Below, piece by piece: positions 26,937-36,910 of a DNA stretch of 64,000 nt. The position numbers and the translations under genes are program-made. The notes beneath the pieces are model-generated. The model made no database searches, was not told the DNA's origin, and saw only the letters and a program-made list of their open reading frames with translations. The stretch spans positions 1 to 64,000 of the forward strand of contig JBBIGV010000005.1 in the NCBI GenBank assembly GCA_037447335.1. The letters run 5' to 3'. Position 1 is the first letter of the stretch. The number at the start of each line of letters is the position of its first letter. Origin of the DNA: JBBIGV01 sp037447335. GTDB taxonomy: Bacteria > Bacteroidota > Ignavibacteria > Ignavibacteriales > Ignavibacteriaceae.

Positions 26937-28490
26937 TTGAAAAAATTATTTCTTCATATAACCATTTCGTTAATCTTGCTTTCTCCGGCGGTTTTAGCAT
27001 CAGTTGATACTACAAACAGCCTCGCATTTAAAAAGAACAAACCAAAACGACCGGGTATATTTTATTATCAACCCGACCTCTCTTATCAGCTATTGCAGCA
27101 ATTCAGACTTTTAAAAGAAGCTAATGCCGGCGATCCGTTAGCACAACACGAACTCGGTTTAAGGTACCTTGTCGGCGAAAGAATGCCCGCCGATACAATT
27201 GAAGCAGCAAAATGGATAAGGAAAGCAGCCGAACAAAAATTAACTTCAGCTCAATACAATTACGGAATTTTGCTGATCAACGGCTGGGGTGTAAACTGGG
27301 ATCCATTTGAAGCTTATAAGAATTTTCTTGCAGCCGCCGAAGATGGTATGCCAATGGCTCAATACATAGTCGGTTTACTACATACGGATAATCTTATTGT
27401 TAAAAGGGATCTGGAAAGCGCGTGGCTCTGGCTGCGAAAAGCTCACACAGCCGGTTACGAACCGGCTTATGAAGTTATGAAGGAAATTGAGAAGAAAATT
27501 TCTGTAGAAATTATTGATACTACAAATATCATCATGAAAGAGAAGGACACTGCAGCTAATTTACCGGAGAATAATCCTGTAAAGAATTCGATGGGATTGG
27601 TCTTTATTGATTTTGATGCTGTAATTGATTCAATCCCTCATATTGATGATGCTATTCTGATCTTCGATCTGCTGAATGCCGGAAATGAAATGCTTGCTGA
27701 TACGCTTGGAATCAGGACAAAGGATGATTCTCTCCATACTGTTGATGCTGAGAGAATGAAAGTCCTTCAAACATTTAACAATTACGGCAGTCCTGAAGCA
27801 ATAACACTTACAGGAAGATTGTATGAGGAAGGGAGATCACTTCCAAAGAACAGAATTACTGCTGCACTTCATTATTTGCGGGCTATCCGTTATGATTCAC
27901 AAAGAGCAGCAGTGCTTTTGTACCATCTCTCCGATCTGAATGATTTCAAAGTAGAATTGCTTAGCGCCGTAAGAGCTAATAACCCCGATGCGATGTTTGT
28001 AATGTACGGACTTCATGCTTTTGGTTATGATAACAGCATCGCAAGCATTGATGCAATTAATCTGTTGATCAATGCTGCTGCAAACGGACATGTTTATTCT
28101 CTGACGGAACTCGGAATAAATTATTATGCGGGAAGAATGGTCGAACAAAATATTGAGCGTGCAATCCTGAACTGGAAAACGGCCTCAAGCTTTGGAAGTG
28201 AAGAAGCAAAGCTCAGACTTGCAGCCGCATATATTTTTGACCGATTTCAGATTGAAGATCCTGTGATTATTCAGGAAACGATAGAGAGAGCAATAGAATA
28301 TGGGTCATTGCTTGCCCAGGTATTAACGGCACATATGTATGAGAAAGGAATTCTGGTCGGAAAGCATACAGCAACATCTGTAAAGTACTACAGGTTTGCC
28401 GCACAGCGGGGTAACCGTTTCGCATACGATGAATTAAAACGGCTCTACAATGAAATCCGTCCTGATGACAGCGAATTTTACATCAGATAG
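26937..28490 (+). CDS. Sel1-repeat periplasmic protein
   Basis: A 517-aa protein with a signal peptide (about 21 residues) and two sets of Sel1-like (TPR-type) helical repeats: about residues 60-185 (AQHELGLRYLVG, AQYNYGILLI, AQYIVGLLHT) and about 285-505 (ALTGRLYEEGR, SLTELGINYYAGRMVEQNIERA, AQVLTAHMYEKG). A non-repeat linker lies between them. Sel1 repeats mediate protein-protein contacts. The start is a TTG with no clear ribosome binding site, chosen because the signal peptide follows at once. The partner is unknown. Confidence 0.82.
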   Translation: MKKLFLHITISLILLSPAVLASVDTTNSLAFKKNKPKRPGIFYYQPDLSYQLLQQFRLLKEANAGDPLAQHELGLRYLVGERMPADTIEAAKWIRKAAEQKLTSAQYNYGILLINGWGVNWDPFEAYKNFLAAAEDGMPMAQYIVGLLHTDNLIVKRDLESAWLWLRKAHTAGYEPAYEVMKEIEKKISVEIIDTTNIIMKEKDTAANLPENNPVKNSMGLVFIDFDAVIDSIPHIDDAILIFDLLNAGNEMLADTLGIRTKDDSLHTVDAERMKVLQTFNNYGSPEAITLTGRLYEEGRSLPKNRITAALHYLRAIRYDSQRAAVLLYHLSDLNDFKVELLSAVRANNPDAMFVMYGLHAFGYDNSIASIDAINLLINAAANGHVYSLTELGINYYAGRMVEQNIERAILNWKTASSFGSEEAKLRLAAAYIFDRFQIEDPVIIQETIERAIEYGSLLAQVLTAHMYEKGILVGKHTATSVKYYRFAAQRGNRFAYDELKRLYNEIRPDDSEFYIR

Positions 28491-28584
28491 TAAAATTGTT
28501 ATATGCTGATTTCAATCACATTTTTACAGAGTTAAGTAATTTCAATTTGTCAATAAAATTTTTTCAATAATTAAAACTTCTGCT

Positions 28585-29727
28585 ATGAGAATAAAATCAA
28601 AACTACCCGATACCGGCATAAGCATCTTTGCTGTTATGTCTGCCCTAGCTGTAAAACATAATGCAATAAATCTCTCACAAGGATTTCCGGATTTTAATTG
28701 TGATGATGAATTACTTGATCTCTTTAATAAATATCTGAGGGAAGGAAAAAATCAGTATGCACCGATGCCCGGCATTCCTTCGATACGTGAGAGAATCTCC
28801 GAAAAAATTGAGAAGTTGTACGGGAAAAACTACTCGCCGGATGATGAAATAACGATCACCGCCGGCGCAACCCAGGCTCTTTACACGGCAATTACTTCAA
28901 TCATTCATAAAGATGACGAAGCAATTTTGTTCGAACCTGCATACGATTCATACGCACCGGCAATACTGTCCAACGGTGGTAAACCTGTGTTTATTCCTCT
29001 TCTTGCGCCCGAATTTACTTATGATTGGGATAGGGTAAAAGATGCAATCACTGCCCGGACAAAACTTATTATCATCAATTCACCCCACAATCCGACCGGC
29101 AGTGTAATTTCTTATAATGATATCCAAATTCTTGAAGAAATCACACAGGATAAGAATATCTTTGTCATCAGCGATGAAGTTTATGAGCATATTATTTTTG
29201 ATAATCTGGAACACTTCAGTGTTTCAAAATTCCCGAAATTAAGTGAAAGAAGTTTTGTGATTTCTTCATTCGGTAAAACATATCATGCAACCGGCTGGAA
29301 AGTTGGTTACTGCGCTGCACCGAAGCACCTGTCTGATGAGGTCCGGAAAATACATCAGTTCGTAACTTTCGCAGTTAATACGCCGGCACAGTTTGCCTAT
29401 GCTGATTATATGAAGGATGAATCAAAGTATCTGACACTGAATAATTTCTACCAGGAGAAACGAGACCTGATGATTCAATATCTGTCCGGTTCAAAATTCA
29501 GATTAACTCCCGCAAAGGGCACATATTTTCAGTTGCTCGATTATTCAAACATTTCGGATATGAATGATATGGAATTCAGTCTTCATCTTACAAAAGAAAA
29601 AGGTGTTGCGGTAATTCCCCTCTCCCCTTTCTGTAAAGACGGAAGTAACGAAAAATTAATACGCATCTGTTTTGCCAAACGCGATGAAGTTTTACAGGAT
29701 GCAGCCGAAAAACTGAAACAACTTTAA
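28585..29727 (+). CDS. Class I/II PLP-dependent aminotransferase (methionine/kynurenine aminotransferase type)
   Basis: A 380-aa fold-type I PLP enzyme. It shows the NLSQGFPDF substrate-loop segment typical of kynurenine/methionine aminotransferases (YbdL-like), the NSPHNPTG block and the PLP lysine in SSFGKTYHATGWKVGY near residue 235. It may transfer the amino group of methionine, aromatic amino acids or glutamine. The gene is 4 bp from the following phosphatase gene, so the two are probably cotranscribed. Confidence 0.88.
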   Translation: MRIKSKLPDTGISIFAVMSALAVKHNAINLSQGFPDFNCDDELLDLFNKYLREGKNQYAPMPGIPSIRERISEKIEKLYGKNYSPDDEITITAGATQALYTAITSIIHKDDEAILFEPAYDSYAPAILSNGGKPVFIPLLAPEFTYDWDRVKDAITARTKLIIINSPHNPTGSVISYNDIQILEEITQDKNIFVISDEVYEHIIFDNLEHFSVSKFPKLSERSFVISSFGKTYHATGWKVGYCAAPKHLSDEVRKIHQFVTFAVNTPAQFAYADYMKDESKYLTLNNFYQEKRDLMIQYLSGSKFRLTPAKGTYFQLLDYSNISDMNDMEFSLHLTKEKGVAVIPLSPFCKDGSNEKLIRICFAKRDEVLQDAAEKLKQL

Positions 29728-29731
29728 TAAA

Positions 29732-30814
29732 ATGAGCCGATTAAAGAACATTTTAAAAATTTATACTGATGATCTCAGCTACAAAGAAGTTGAAAAACTT
29801 CTGAAGAATGACTTCCCCAATCTGTATAACTTCTATGTGAACAGGATGGATCGCCCGGAAAAGGCAAAGAACAGATTCTTAAATCTTATACGGTTTACAA
29901 TTAATCTGTTCTTTGAATTCCTAAAGCAGCTTTCACCAATAAGGCGTTTATTGTACACTGCTGCGGTTTTATTTTTCATTTTTGCGTTTTTTGAAAATGA
30001 CTGGCAGCTTGCAATGCTCGCATTCCTGATGTTAAACGTACTGATTGCTTTTGAACTTGCCGATAAGCTTGTTGTGCGCGATGAGCTTGAAGTTGCGCGT
30101 GATGTACAGCTTTCACTCATGCCTAAAACAGCGCCCGTGAATGATCATTTCGAAATAAGCTGCCACATCGAGACAGCGCAGATTGTAGGTGGTGATTATT
30201 AAGACTTTATTCCTTCAACCAACGGCAGCGGAAAAACATTCATAATTATCGGAGATATATCCGGCAAAGGAATGGCTGCGGCAATCCATATGGTTCAGGT
30301 GCAATCAATACTGCATGGTATTGTGCATTCACACAACTTCCCGAAAGAGATTTTATCTGAACTGAATTCTTCTTTAATGAAAGTATTTAAACCCGGTACA
30401 TTCTTTACAGCTTCATTGGCTGCAATCAATGGTGACGGCAGTATTATATTTTCACGCGCAGGTCATCTCCCTTTAATTCATTTTTTAAAAAAAGAAAATA
30501 CATGCTCAGAAATTATTCCACGGGGAATGGGTATTGGTCTGAGTGGTATCAATGTTTTCAGCGATTCTATTATTGAGTACAGCCTGCAGCCGCAGAGCGG
30601 CGACATTCTCCTCTTATTTACAGATGGTGTGATTGAGACGATGAACCAGCAAAGAATTGAATATGGAATGGAAAGATTAAAAAAGCTGATTTCAATTCAC
30701 CACGATAAAGATACAGAGAAAATCAAATCAATATTATTGAAAGACATTTCATATTTCCGCCAGTCTACCCCGGCTAACGATGACCTCACGTTCATTATAA
30801 TGAAGATGATTTGA
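29732..30814 (+). pseudogene. SpoIIE-type PP2C serine phosphatase interrupted by one in-frame stop
   Basis: Read through, the frame encodes 360 residues: two hydrophobic segments (about 68-110), a short linker (VARDVQLSLMP), then a SpoIIE phosphatase domain. The first metal-site motif, normally GGDYYDF, is encoded as GGD-Y-stop-D-F: codon 157 is TAA at 30200-30202, where Tyr is expected. The same frame continues without any shift through GDISGKGMAAAIHMVQVQSIL and ends with DDLTFIIMKM. A downstream frame from the ATG at 30272 would lack the first metal ligand. It could be a recent nonsense mutation, a sequencing error or recoding. Such phosphatases often control anti-anti-sigma factors. Confidence 0.85.
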
Positions 30815-30867
30815 AGATACTGTCAAATCTTTAAAAAGATTGTTAGTTTTGGTTAAACAATTTTTAT

Positions 30868-31857
30868 ATGTCTGACTCACAATACAAACTTAAAAAGAAA
30901 GCCGCAGTAATATCTCTCTCCGTAGGAATAGGGATGTTCCTCGCAAAAATTGGTGCATATTTTATCACCGGTTCGGCTGCGATATTTTCAGATGCTGCCG
31001 AATCTGTGGTGCACGTTCTCGCAACTTCAATGGCTTTATACAGCATTATGTTAAGCTCCAAACCGGCAGACAGATCCCACCTTTACGGGCATGGCAATAT
31101 TGAATACTTTTCGGCAGGAATAGAAGGCTTCCTTATTGTGGCGGCTGCATTGTACATTATTTATGAAGCTGTTACAGATATTATAGCAGGACCTCAACTG
31201 AAAAGTCTTGGTATCGGTATATTGATCATCAGTGGTGCCGGTGGTATAAATTTGATACTTGGTTTTTATCTTATCAGAATAGGAAAGAAAACAAATTCTC
31301 TGACTCTTATCGCCGATGGTAAGCATGTCCTTACAGATTCTTATACTTCTATTGGTGTAATAATAGGGATTTCGCTTGTAATGATCACAGGCTTCGAACT
31401 GCTGGACCCTTTCTTCGCTATTGCTGTAGCAGTAAATATTCTGATTACAGGCTATAAACTCATTAGGCAATCTGTCGGCGGATTGATGAACGAAACTGAT
31501 GAGAAGCTGCTTGATCAGATAGCAAATATGTTAATTGATATGCGCAGGAATTACTGGATTGATCTTCACGAGCTGCGTTTCTGGACATCAGGAGATAAAA
31601 TTTTCCTCGATTTTCATCTGATCATTCCTTATTACTTTACAATAAAAGAATCTCATGCCGAAGAGCACAGGATTCGTGATAATATCCGCAAGAAATTACC
31701 GAACACAGAGATAAGAATTCATTTTGATTACTGCATCCCTGAACTTTGCAAGTTTTGTGATTATGTTGAATGTTCTGTAAGAAAAGAAAATAAGAAAGAA
31801 GTGTTTAATTGGGATATTAAGAAATTAACCGGACCACCGATTTATAAAATACATTAA
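30868..31857 (+). CDS. Cation diffusion facilitator (CDF) metal exporter
   Basis: A 329-aa inner-membrane protein with six transmembrane helices and a C-terminal cytoplasmic domain with a Cys/His-containing tail (CIPELCKFCDYVEC). CDF proteins exchange divalent cations for protons. In TM5 the usual H-x3-D motif is present (KHVLTDSYTS). In TM2 the motif reads ESVVH instead of the usual H/D-x3-D, so the metal preference may differ from Zn-type CDFs. It lies 53 bp downstream of the broken phosphatase gene. Confidence 0.88.
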   Translation: MSDSQYKLKKKAAVISLSVGIGMFLAKIGAYFITGSAAIFSDAAESVVHVLATSMALYSIMLSSKPADRSHLYGHGNIEYFSAGIEGFLIVAAALYIIYEAVTDIIAGPQLKSLGIGILIISGAGGINLILGFYLIRIGKKTNSLTLIADGKHVLTDSYTSIGVIIGISLVMITGFELLDPFFAIAVAVNILITGYKLIRQSVGGLMNETDEKLLDQIANMLIDMRRNYWIDLHELRFWTSGDKIFLDFHLIIPYYFTIKESHAEEHRIRDNIRKKLPNTEIRIHFDYCIPELCKFCDYVECSVRKENKKEVFNWDIKKLTGPPIYKIH

Positions 31858-31961
31858 TTTTTTGGCAATGGATTCCTATCCCCTCTGTCCTGCTGCCTGT
31901 GAAATTCACGTTTGCGTGTTAGTGCAACAACGCGGGTATCAAACAGTGTTCCATCCCCTGC

Positions 31962-33179
31962 TTAATCTTTAACTTTTGCGAGTAATATTAATCCTGCAAC
32001 AAAGAAAAAGGCTACTGTTACAATTGCCGTTCTCTGATCAATAAGAGACGAAATTGCACCAAATACCAAAGGACCGAGTATTGCACTTGCCTTCCCGAAG
32101 AAAGAATAAAATCCAAAAAACTCTGTTTTCTTTTCTGCAGGTGTAAGCTTCGACATTAAACTCCGGCTTGTAGATTGTGAAGATCCTAACGCAATGCCGG
32201 CAACGGCGGCAACAATAAAAAATATCATCTTATCATAAACGAAATAGGCTGAAACCACAACCCCGATCCAGATAAACAGGGTAAATGTCAATGCTTTTTT
32301 ATGACTTATTTTGTCTGAAAGTATCCCGAAAATTATTGATCCGATAATAGCCGAAGTTTGAACTATCATGAACAGAACAATGATCTCAGTTAAATCCATC
32401 TGAAGGGATTCACGCGCAAAAATAGATGAAAAAATAATTACAGTATTCACTCCATCTATATAAAGAAAATATGCGAGGAGAAAGATTGCTACATTCCTGT
32501 ACTTGTTTATTTCTCTGAATGTTGAACGAATTCTTCTGTAGCCTATTTTTATAAAATCTTTAGGAATTTTTTTTCGTCTTTGCCGATCAGGCACAAACAG
32601 AAAGATCGGTAATGCGAACAGTAAAAATATACCCGCTGCAATTATAAAACTTAACCTGACATTCAGCAGGTTTTCTTCGCCGAAGCCGTTCTGGTACAGG
32701 GGGAAAGCAATTGCAAGTGTAACAAGAGAACCTACATAACCCGCTGCAAATCCATAACCTGATACCCTGCCATAACTTTTTTCTGAGGTTAGCTCAGGTA
32801 AAAAAGCATCGTAAAAAACCAAACCTGCTTCAAAACCGATGTTTGCAAAAATCAGTATTATGACAGCAGTCAATATCATTGAACTGCCTGTGTAGAAAAG
32901 TGATGCTGTAGCAATTATGCACAACGCAGTGAATATGGCTAAAAAGTTTTTTTTGCCCGCGCCATGATCGGCTACTGCTCCAAGTACAGGTGAAATGAAA
33001 GCTACTATCAACATTGATACGCTGAAAGAAAGACCCCATAAGAAGTCCGACTCCGGTGCATTGCCGGTTATAATTTCTTTAAAGTAAAGAGGGAAACCAA
33101 CAGTAAGAATAATAACGTAGAATGCTGTATTAGCGAAATCGAACAGACTCCACGCAAATATCTTACCTTTTCCGGTCAT
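31962..33179 (-). CDS. MFS transporter of the UMF1 type
   Basis: A 405-aa polytopic inner-membrane protein with 12 predicted helices. The N-terminus (WSLFDFANTAFYVIILTV) and the block AVADHGAGKKNFLA are typical of UMF1-family (Atg22-like) major facilitator proteins, proposed to export amino acids or small solutes. The substrate is not known. The start overlaps the end of nusB by 4 bp. Confidence 0.85.
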   Translation of the reverse strand: MTGKGKIFAWSLFDFANTAFYVIILTVGFPLYFKEIITGNAPESDFLWGLSFSVSMLIVAFISPVLGAVADHGAGKKNFLAIFTALCIIATASLFYTGSSMILTAVIILIFANIGFEAGLVFYDAFLPELTSEKSYGRVSGYGFAAGYVGSLVTLAIAFPLYQNGFGEENLLNVRLSFIIAAGIFLLFALPIFLFVPDRQRRKKIPKDFIKIGYRRIRSTFREINKYRNVAIFLLAYFLYIDGVNTVIIFSSIFARESLQMDLTEIIVLFMIVQTSAIIGSIIFGILSDKISHKKALTFTLFIWIGVVVSAYFVYDKMIFFIVAAVAGIALGSSQSTSRSLMSKLTPAEKKTEFFGFYSFFGKASAILGPLVFGAISSLIDQRTAIVTVAFFFVAGLILLAKVKD

Positions 33180-33667
33180 AAATTTTTCTTTTTGGATGAT
33201 GAACGGGGAAAACTTTTATCTAGCAGCCCTCTTCCGGATTTAGTTATCCTGCCGGCATCTTTTAGTTCTCCAAGAATTGCATCCAGAATTCCGTTTATGA
33301 ATTTACCGCTGCCGGCGGTGCTATAATTTTTCGAAATTTCAATTGCTTCATTGATTGAAACTTTAGGCGGTATCTGCGGAAAATATAAAATCTCACAAAT
33401 ACCTATCCTGAGCAGAATACGGTCAATCAGTGCAATGCGGTTCATCTCCCAATTACTAACACGTTCCATAATTATCCGGTTAAGTTCATCACGATTAATA
33501 ATACATCTGTTAATAAGATCAGTTGCAAATTCACGGTCGTCTGCATCAGTAATATCGCTCAATACCAATTTTGTCAAATCTGAAAGACATTCGCTGTTCA
33601 TTTCACAGGCATAAAGAACCTGCAGAACTCTTTCGCGGATAAGTCTTCGTTTAAATTGCTGGCTCAT
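33176..33667 (-). CDS. nusB: Transcription antitermination factor NusB
   Basis: A 163-aa RNA-binding helical protein that works with NusE (ribosomal protein S10) in antitermination of rRNA operons. The N-terminal RRLIRERVLQVLYACEM and the later RIALIDRILLRIGICEILYF and ISKNYSTAGSGKFINGILDAI segments are characteristic. It has a short Lys/Arg-rich C-terminal tail. It overlaps the MFS gene. Confidence 0.93.
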   Translation of the reverse strand: MSQQFKRRLIRERVLQVLYACEMNSECLSDLTKLVLSDITDADDREFATDLINRCIINRDELNRIIMERVSNWEMNRIALIDRILLRIGICEILYFPQIPPKVSINEAIEISKNYSTAGSGKFINGILDAILGELKDAGRITKSGRGLLDKSFPRSSSKKKNL

Positions 33668-33742
33668 AATTATTTTGTACTAATATTCCGGTTGCGTCAA
33701 CACTCAGATAAATTTACTATTATTTATTATGTTATCATAAAA

Positions 33743-34855
33743 TTATCTTTTATATAATTCACCAAGCCTGCCTGCAAAAGCAGACTCTCCAGCATAAATC
33801 TTGCTTATTCTTCCTACCTGCTTCAATCGTTCTTCAGCAATTTTATTCGAGGCTTCATAAGTCGGGATATTTTCTTTGGCAGAAATTTCAAGTATTCTTG
33901 TAATAGTATCATAAATATTTTCAGCTTGTTTCAATGCCCTGTCCTGCCTGTAACCCTGCAATTCATTAGCAACGTTTATTAAACCTCCGGCATTTATAAC
34001 ATAATCCGGTGCATAAAGAATTCCTTTTTGAATGAGCATAGGACCGTGAACTGCTTCCTTTTCCAATTGATTGTTAGCGCCGCCAGCAACTATTTCTGTT
34101 TTTAATTTTCCGATTGTATCAGAGTTAATTATAGCGCCAAGAGCATTAGGAGAAAAGATATCAGCATCAACATCATAAATCTCATCGGGTTTAACAACCT
34201 TCGCTTTTATTGTTTCAAGTGAGCGTTTTATCTGCTCTTCTTTAATATCGGTTATAATTATTTCTGCACCTTCATTATAGAGATACTCGCATAAATATCG
34301 TGCAACCTGCCCTGCACCCTGAACAGCAATTCTTTTTCCTTTTAGCGAATCATTCCCCCATCTGAATTTGGCGCAGGCTTTCATGCCAACAAAAACCCCG
34401 TAAGCAGTAACAGGCGAAGGATCACCCGATCCGCCCAACGCTTTAGGAATACCGGTAACATATTTTGTTTCCATAAGAACATATTCCATATCTCTCACGG
34501 AAGTGCCAACATCTTCTGCCGTGATATATCTGCCTGCAAGTCCTTCGACAAATTTTCCAAAAGTTCTGAAGAGAAGCTCATTTTTGTCTTTTGATGAATC
34601 ACCAATAATAACCGCTTTACCTCCGCCAAGATTTAAACCGGAAACAGCGGCTTTATAAGTCATGCCTCTCGAAAGCCTTAGTACATCGCGAAGCGCGTCG
34701 GTATCACTTTCATATTTCCACATTCTTGTGCCTCCCAAAGCAGGGCCCAAAGTTGTGTCGTGAATTGCAATTATAGCTTTTAAGCCGGCTTCTTTATTCA
34801 AACAGAAAACAACCTGTTCATGACCGTAATCTTCAATAAGTTCAAAATTTGCCAT
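33743..34855 (-). CDS. Leucine/valine-type amino acid dehydrogenase
   Basis: A 370-aa NAD-dependent oxidoreductase of the Glu/Leu/Phe/Val dehydrogenase family. The catalytic Lys region GLNLGGGKAVIIGD and the NAD site GKRIAVQGAGQVARYL are present. The N-terminal GPALGGTRMWKY segment is typical of leucine dehydrogenases. It would deaminate branched-chain amino acids to 2-oxo acids with NADH formation. The length is normal for leucine dehydrogenase (about 365 aa). Confidence 0.9.
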   Translation of the reverse strand: MANFELIEDYGHEQVVFCLNKEAGLKAIIAIHDTTLGPALGGTRMWKYESDTDALRDVLRLSRGMTYKAAVSGLNLGGGKAVIIGDSSKDKNELLFRTFGKFVEGLAGRYITAEDVGTSVRDMEYVLMETKYVTGIPKALGGSGDPSPVTAYGVFVGMKACAKFRWGNDSLKGKRIAVQGAGQVARYLCEYLYNEGAEIIITDIKEEQIKRSLETIKAKVVKPDEIYDVDADIFSPNALGAIINSDTIGKLKTEIVAGGANNQLEKEAVHGPMLIQKGILYAPDYVINAGGLINVANELQGYRQDRALKQAENIYDTITRILEISAKENIPTYEASNKIAEERLKQVGRISKIYAGESAFAGRLGELYKR

Positions 34856-34881
34856 TATGTTTCTCCTTGTTTTATATTCAA

Positions 34882-35904
34882 TTAAAGTGCGAAAAACCAG
34901 AAAGCAAGCAGTGCAATACTTTCCCTTAGTTTATAATAAATCATGTTTTCAAAACTTGCAGCCAGGTCTGAGGCAGCAACGTGTAAATTAATCCTATAAA
35001 ATTTTCCGATCTCTTTAACCCTTGTTAGATGATATGAATCCGAGATTACTACTACATTGTAGTTATTCTTTTTATCAAGAAGGTTATGTTTAATAAAAAA
35101 AATCTGCTCGGTGGTTGAAGTGGTTTTATCTTCAAGCCAGACATCGGAACTGTCAACTCCAAATTTTAAGATGTGCCTGAATGCAACCTCGGCTTCACTT
35201 AATTCACCCGGTGCATTGCTTCCGGTCAATTGGACCTTATCGATTTTTTTTTCTCTGTACAGCCGGGCTGCTTTTTCACTTCGGGCAGCAAGGCTGGGAC
35301 TGGGAATATTATTCGACCAAACCGCTGCACCCAAAACCACTCCAATATTTTTTCTGTCACCGGGCATTTGAAGAACACCCCCATGCTCTTTTACAGGGCT
35401 GATATAAAATGATGTCAGAACCAATACTAACACCATCGTAAGTCCTGAATTCATCGCAGCACGCAGTACTATTGCATTACTTTTCTGAGCGGCAGAATAC
35501 CACAACAGAAAAATCATATAAAAGATCGTAAACTGATAAACAGTAAAAAAAATTCCTGTAAAAATTCTTGTGAAGGGATTATCGAATAAATAGAAATCAG
35601 GTAATGGAATGCTTATATGTCTTGACAATTCTGCAGCGATCAAACATAGCGTACTAATGAAAACGGTAAGGATAAATCTTCCCCTGTATTTTTGAAATAT
35701 TCCTTTCCCGTAAGCGACAATGATTAGCAGAATAATAATTAAAGTCAGCAATGAATTTGTAAAATTACCGATATTAAAAAACGTGAATTCTAAGAAGGGA
35801 ATATTATGGCTGCGATATTTAACAGCAATAATTATAACTAAATGCAGGATGTAGATAAGGATCAAACCAGCCGGGAAAAAATATTTAAGAACAGTCTTTT
35901 TCAC
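34882..35904 (-). CDS. Membrane protein with YdcF/SanA-like DUF218 domain
   Basis: A 340-aa protein with about five hydrophobic segments in the first 180 residues and a soluble C-terminal DUF218 domain (IGVVLGAAVWSNNIPSPSL, LTGSNAPGELSEAEV, EDKTTSTTEQ, ISDSYHLTRV). Related proteins (SanA, ElyC, YdcF) affect cell envelope integrity. A C-terminal hydrophobic end (ALLAFWFFAL) may re-enter the membrane. It lies 26 bp downstream of the leucine dehydrogenase start, on the same strand. Confidence 0.8.
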   Translation of the reverse strand: MKKTVLKYFFPAGLILIYILHLVIIIAVKYRSHNIPFLEFTFFNIGNFTNSLLTLIIILLIIVAYGKGIFQKYRGRFILTVFISTLCLIAAELSRHISIPLPDFYLFDNPFTRIFTGIFFTVYQFTIFYMIFLLWYSAAQKSNAIVLRAAMNSGLTMVLVLVLTSFYISPVKEHGGVLQMPGDRKNIGVVLGAAVWSNNIPSPSLAARSEKAARLYREKKIDKVQLTGSNAPGELSEAEVAFRHILKFGVDSSDVWLEDKTTSTTEQIFFIKHNLLDKKNNYNVVVISDSYHLTRVKEIGKFYRINLHVAASDLAASFENMIYYKLRESIALLAFWFFAL

Positions 35905-36046
35905 ATGGTAAAATTAACAAAATAACCATTTCGGAAGAAGTCACTTACGGAATTCGTATAAATTAACTTTCAGTTAACGATCATATTACTTGTATTAGCC
36001 GGAGGAAAAAGAACTATGATGATCTTCTGAATCACAATAATAGTAT

Positions 36047-36076
36047 TCAAAAAAAAGCGCCTTTGGAAGGCGCTTT
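36047..36076 (-). terminator. Intrinsic terminator of tonB
   Basis: A perfect 10-bp stem (AAAGCGCCTT with AAGGCGCTTT, loop TGG) begins 7 bp past the tonB stop codon and is followed on the minus strand by a run of eight T residues. This is the strongest terminator in the window. Confidence 0.92.
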
Positions 36077-36082
36077 ATCAAA

Positions 36083-36739
36083 CTATTGAAGTCTGAACAC
36101 AATAGGTATTGAAACCTGAACCTTAACCGGTTTGCCTCTTTGCTTTCCGGGTTTGAATTTTGTCTGTCTTACGGCATTTAATGCAGCTTCATCAAGTCCG
36201 GCACCCAATCCTTTCATTATTTCAGCTTTAGTAACGTTTCCAGTTTCATCAACAAAAGCCAGGACATAAACTCTTCCTTCAACACCTGCACGTTTTGCAA
36301 TTTCCGGATAAACAATCCTGTTCTGGATTGCCTGAATACCGCCTATCGGTTCGGGCATTTCTTCAACCGCAACAAAGTAAGTGGGTTCTTCCTCAACTAT
36401 CCTGCGCTCTTCTTTTGGGGGCGGGGGAGCTTCCATTTGTGCACCGAAATCAATTTCAGTATCGCCAATTTCTATATCTTCAAGAACGTCATCTGAAGGA
36501 GCCTCAATCGGGATTGGCGGCTTTGGTGGAGGCGGAGGACGATCCTCCTGCTTTGTTTGCTGAATATCTTCAACTGTGAACAACTCCTGCGGTCCTTCTC
36601 TTACAACCGGTCCGGTATCTATGTCCGGGAAATACTTAAAAGCAAGAATGAGGATCAGCAAGGCAGAGATAAGGCTTATCTCAAAATACCTTTTGTATTT
36701 TGCTCTAAGATCTGCTTTTGGATGTTTCTTGAGTGCCAT
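36083..36739 (-). CDS. tonB: Energy transducer TonB
   Basis: A 218-aa protein that couples the proton motive force to outer-membrane receptors. There is one transmembrane helix near residues 22-40, a Pro-rich periplasmic linker (PPPPPKPPIPIEAPS and further PPPP), and a C-terminal TonB domain (YPEIAKRAGVEGRVYVLAFV to KVQVSIPIVFRLQ). ExbB and ExbD genes are not in the window. The partial gene at 63890 is a likely client receptor. Confidence 0.93.
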   Translation of the reverse strand: MALKKHPKADLRAKYKRYFEISLISALLILILAFKYFPDIDTGPVVREGPQELFTVEDIQQTKQEDRPPPPPKPPIPIEAPSDDVLEDIEIGDTEIDFGAQMEAPPPPKEERRIVEEEPTYFVAVEEMPEPIGGIQAIQNRIVYPEIAKRAGVEGRVYVLAFVDETGNVTKAEIMKGLGAGLDEAALNAVRQTKFKPGKQRGKPVKVQVSIPIVFRLQ

Positions 36740-36910
36740 AATTGAATCTCCTGATTATGCGATTTTCTGGGGATTAAGTTAACCAAAGCTTCTTGCTTTG
36801 TCAACACGAATTATTACCTGTAAGAACCGGTTTTCTGTTTCTTTTACTTCGATTCAGTTGATGAGTTCCTGATTTTTAATTTTTTTTATTAAGAACCCGT
36901 TCATCAATAT

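Noticed and set aside
30272..30814. Separate gene for a 180-aa phosphatase
   Set aside because: It is the in-frame continuation of the gene starting at 29732 beyond the TAA codon and lacks the first metal-site motif.
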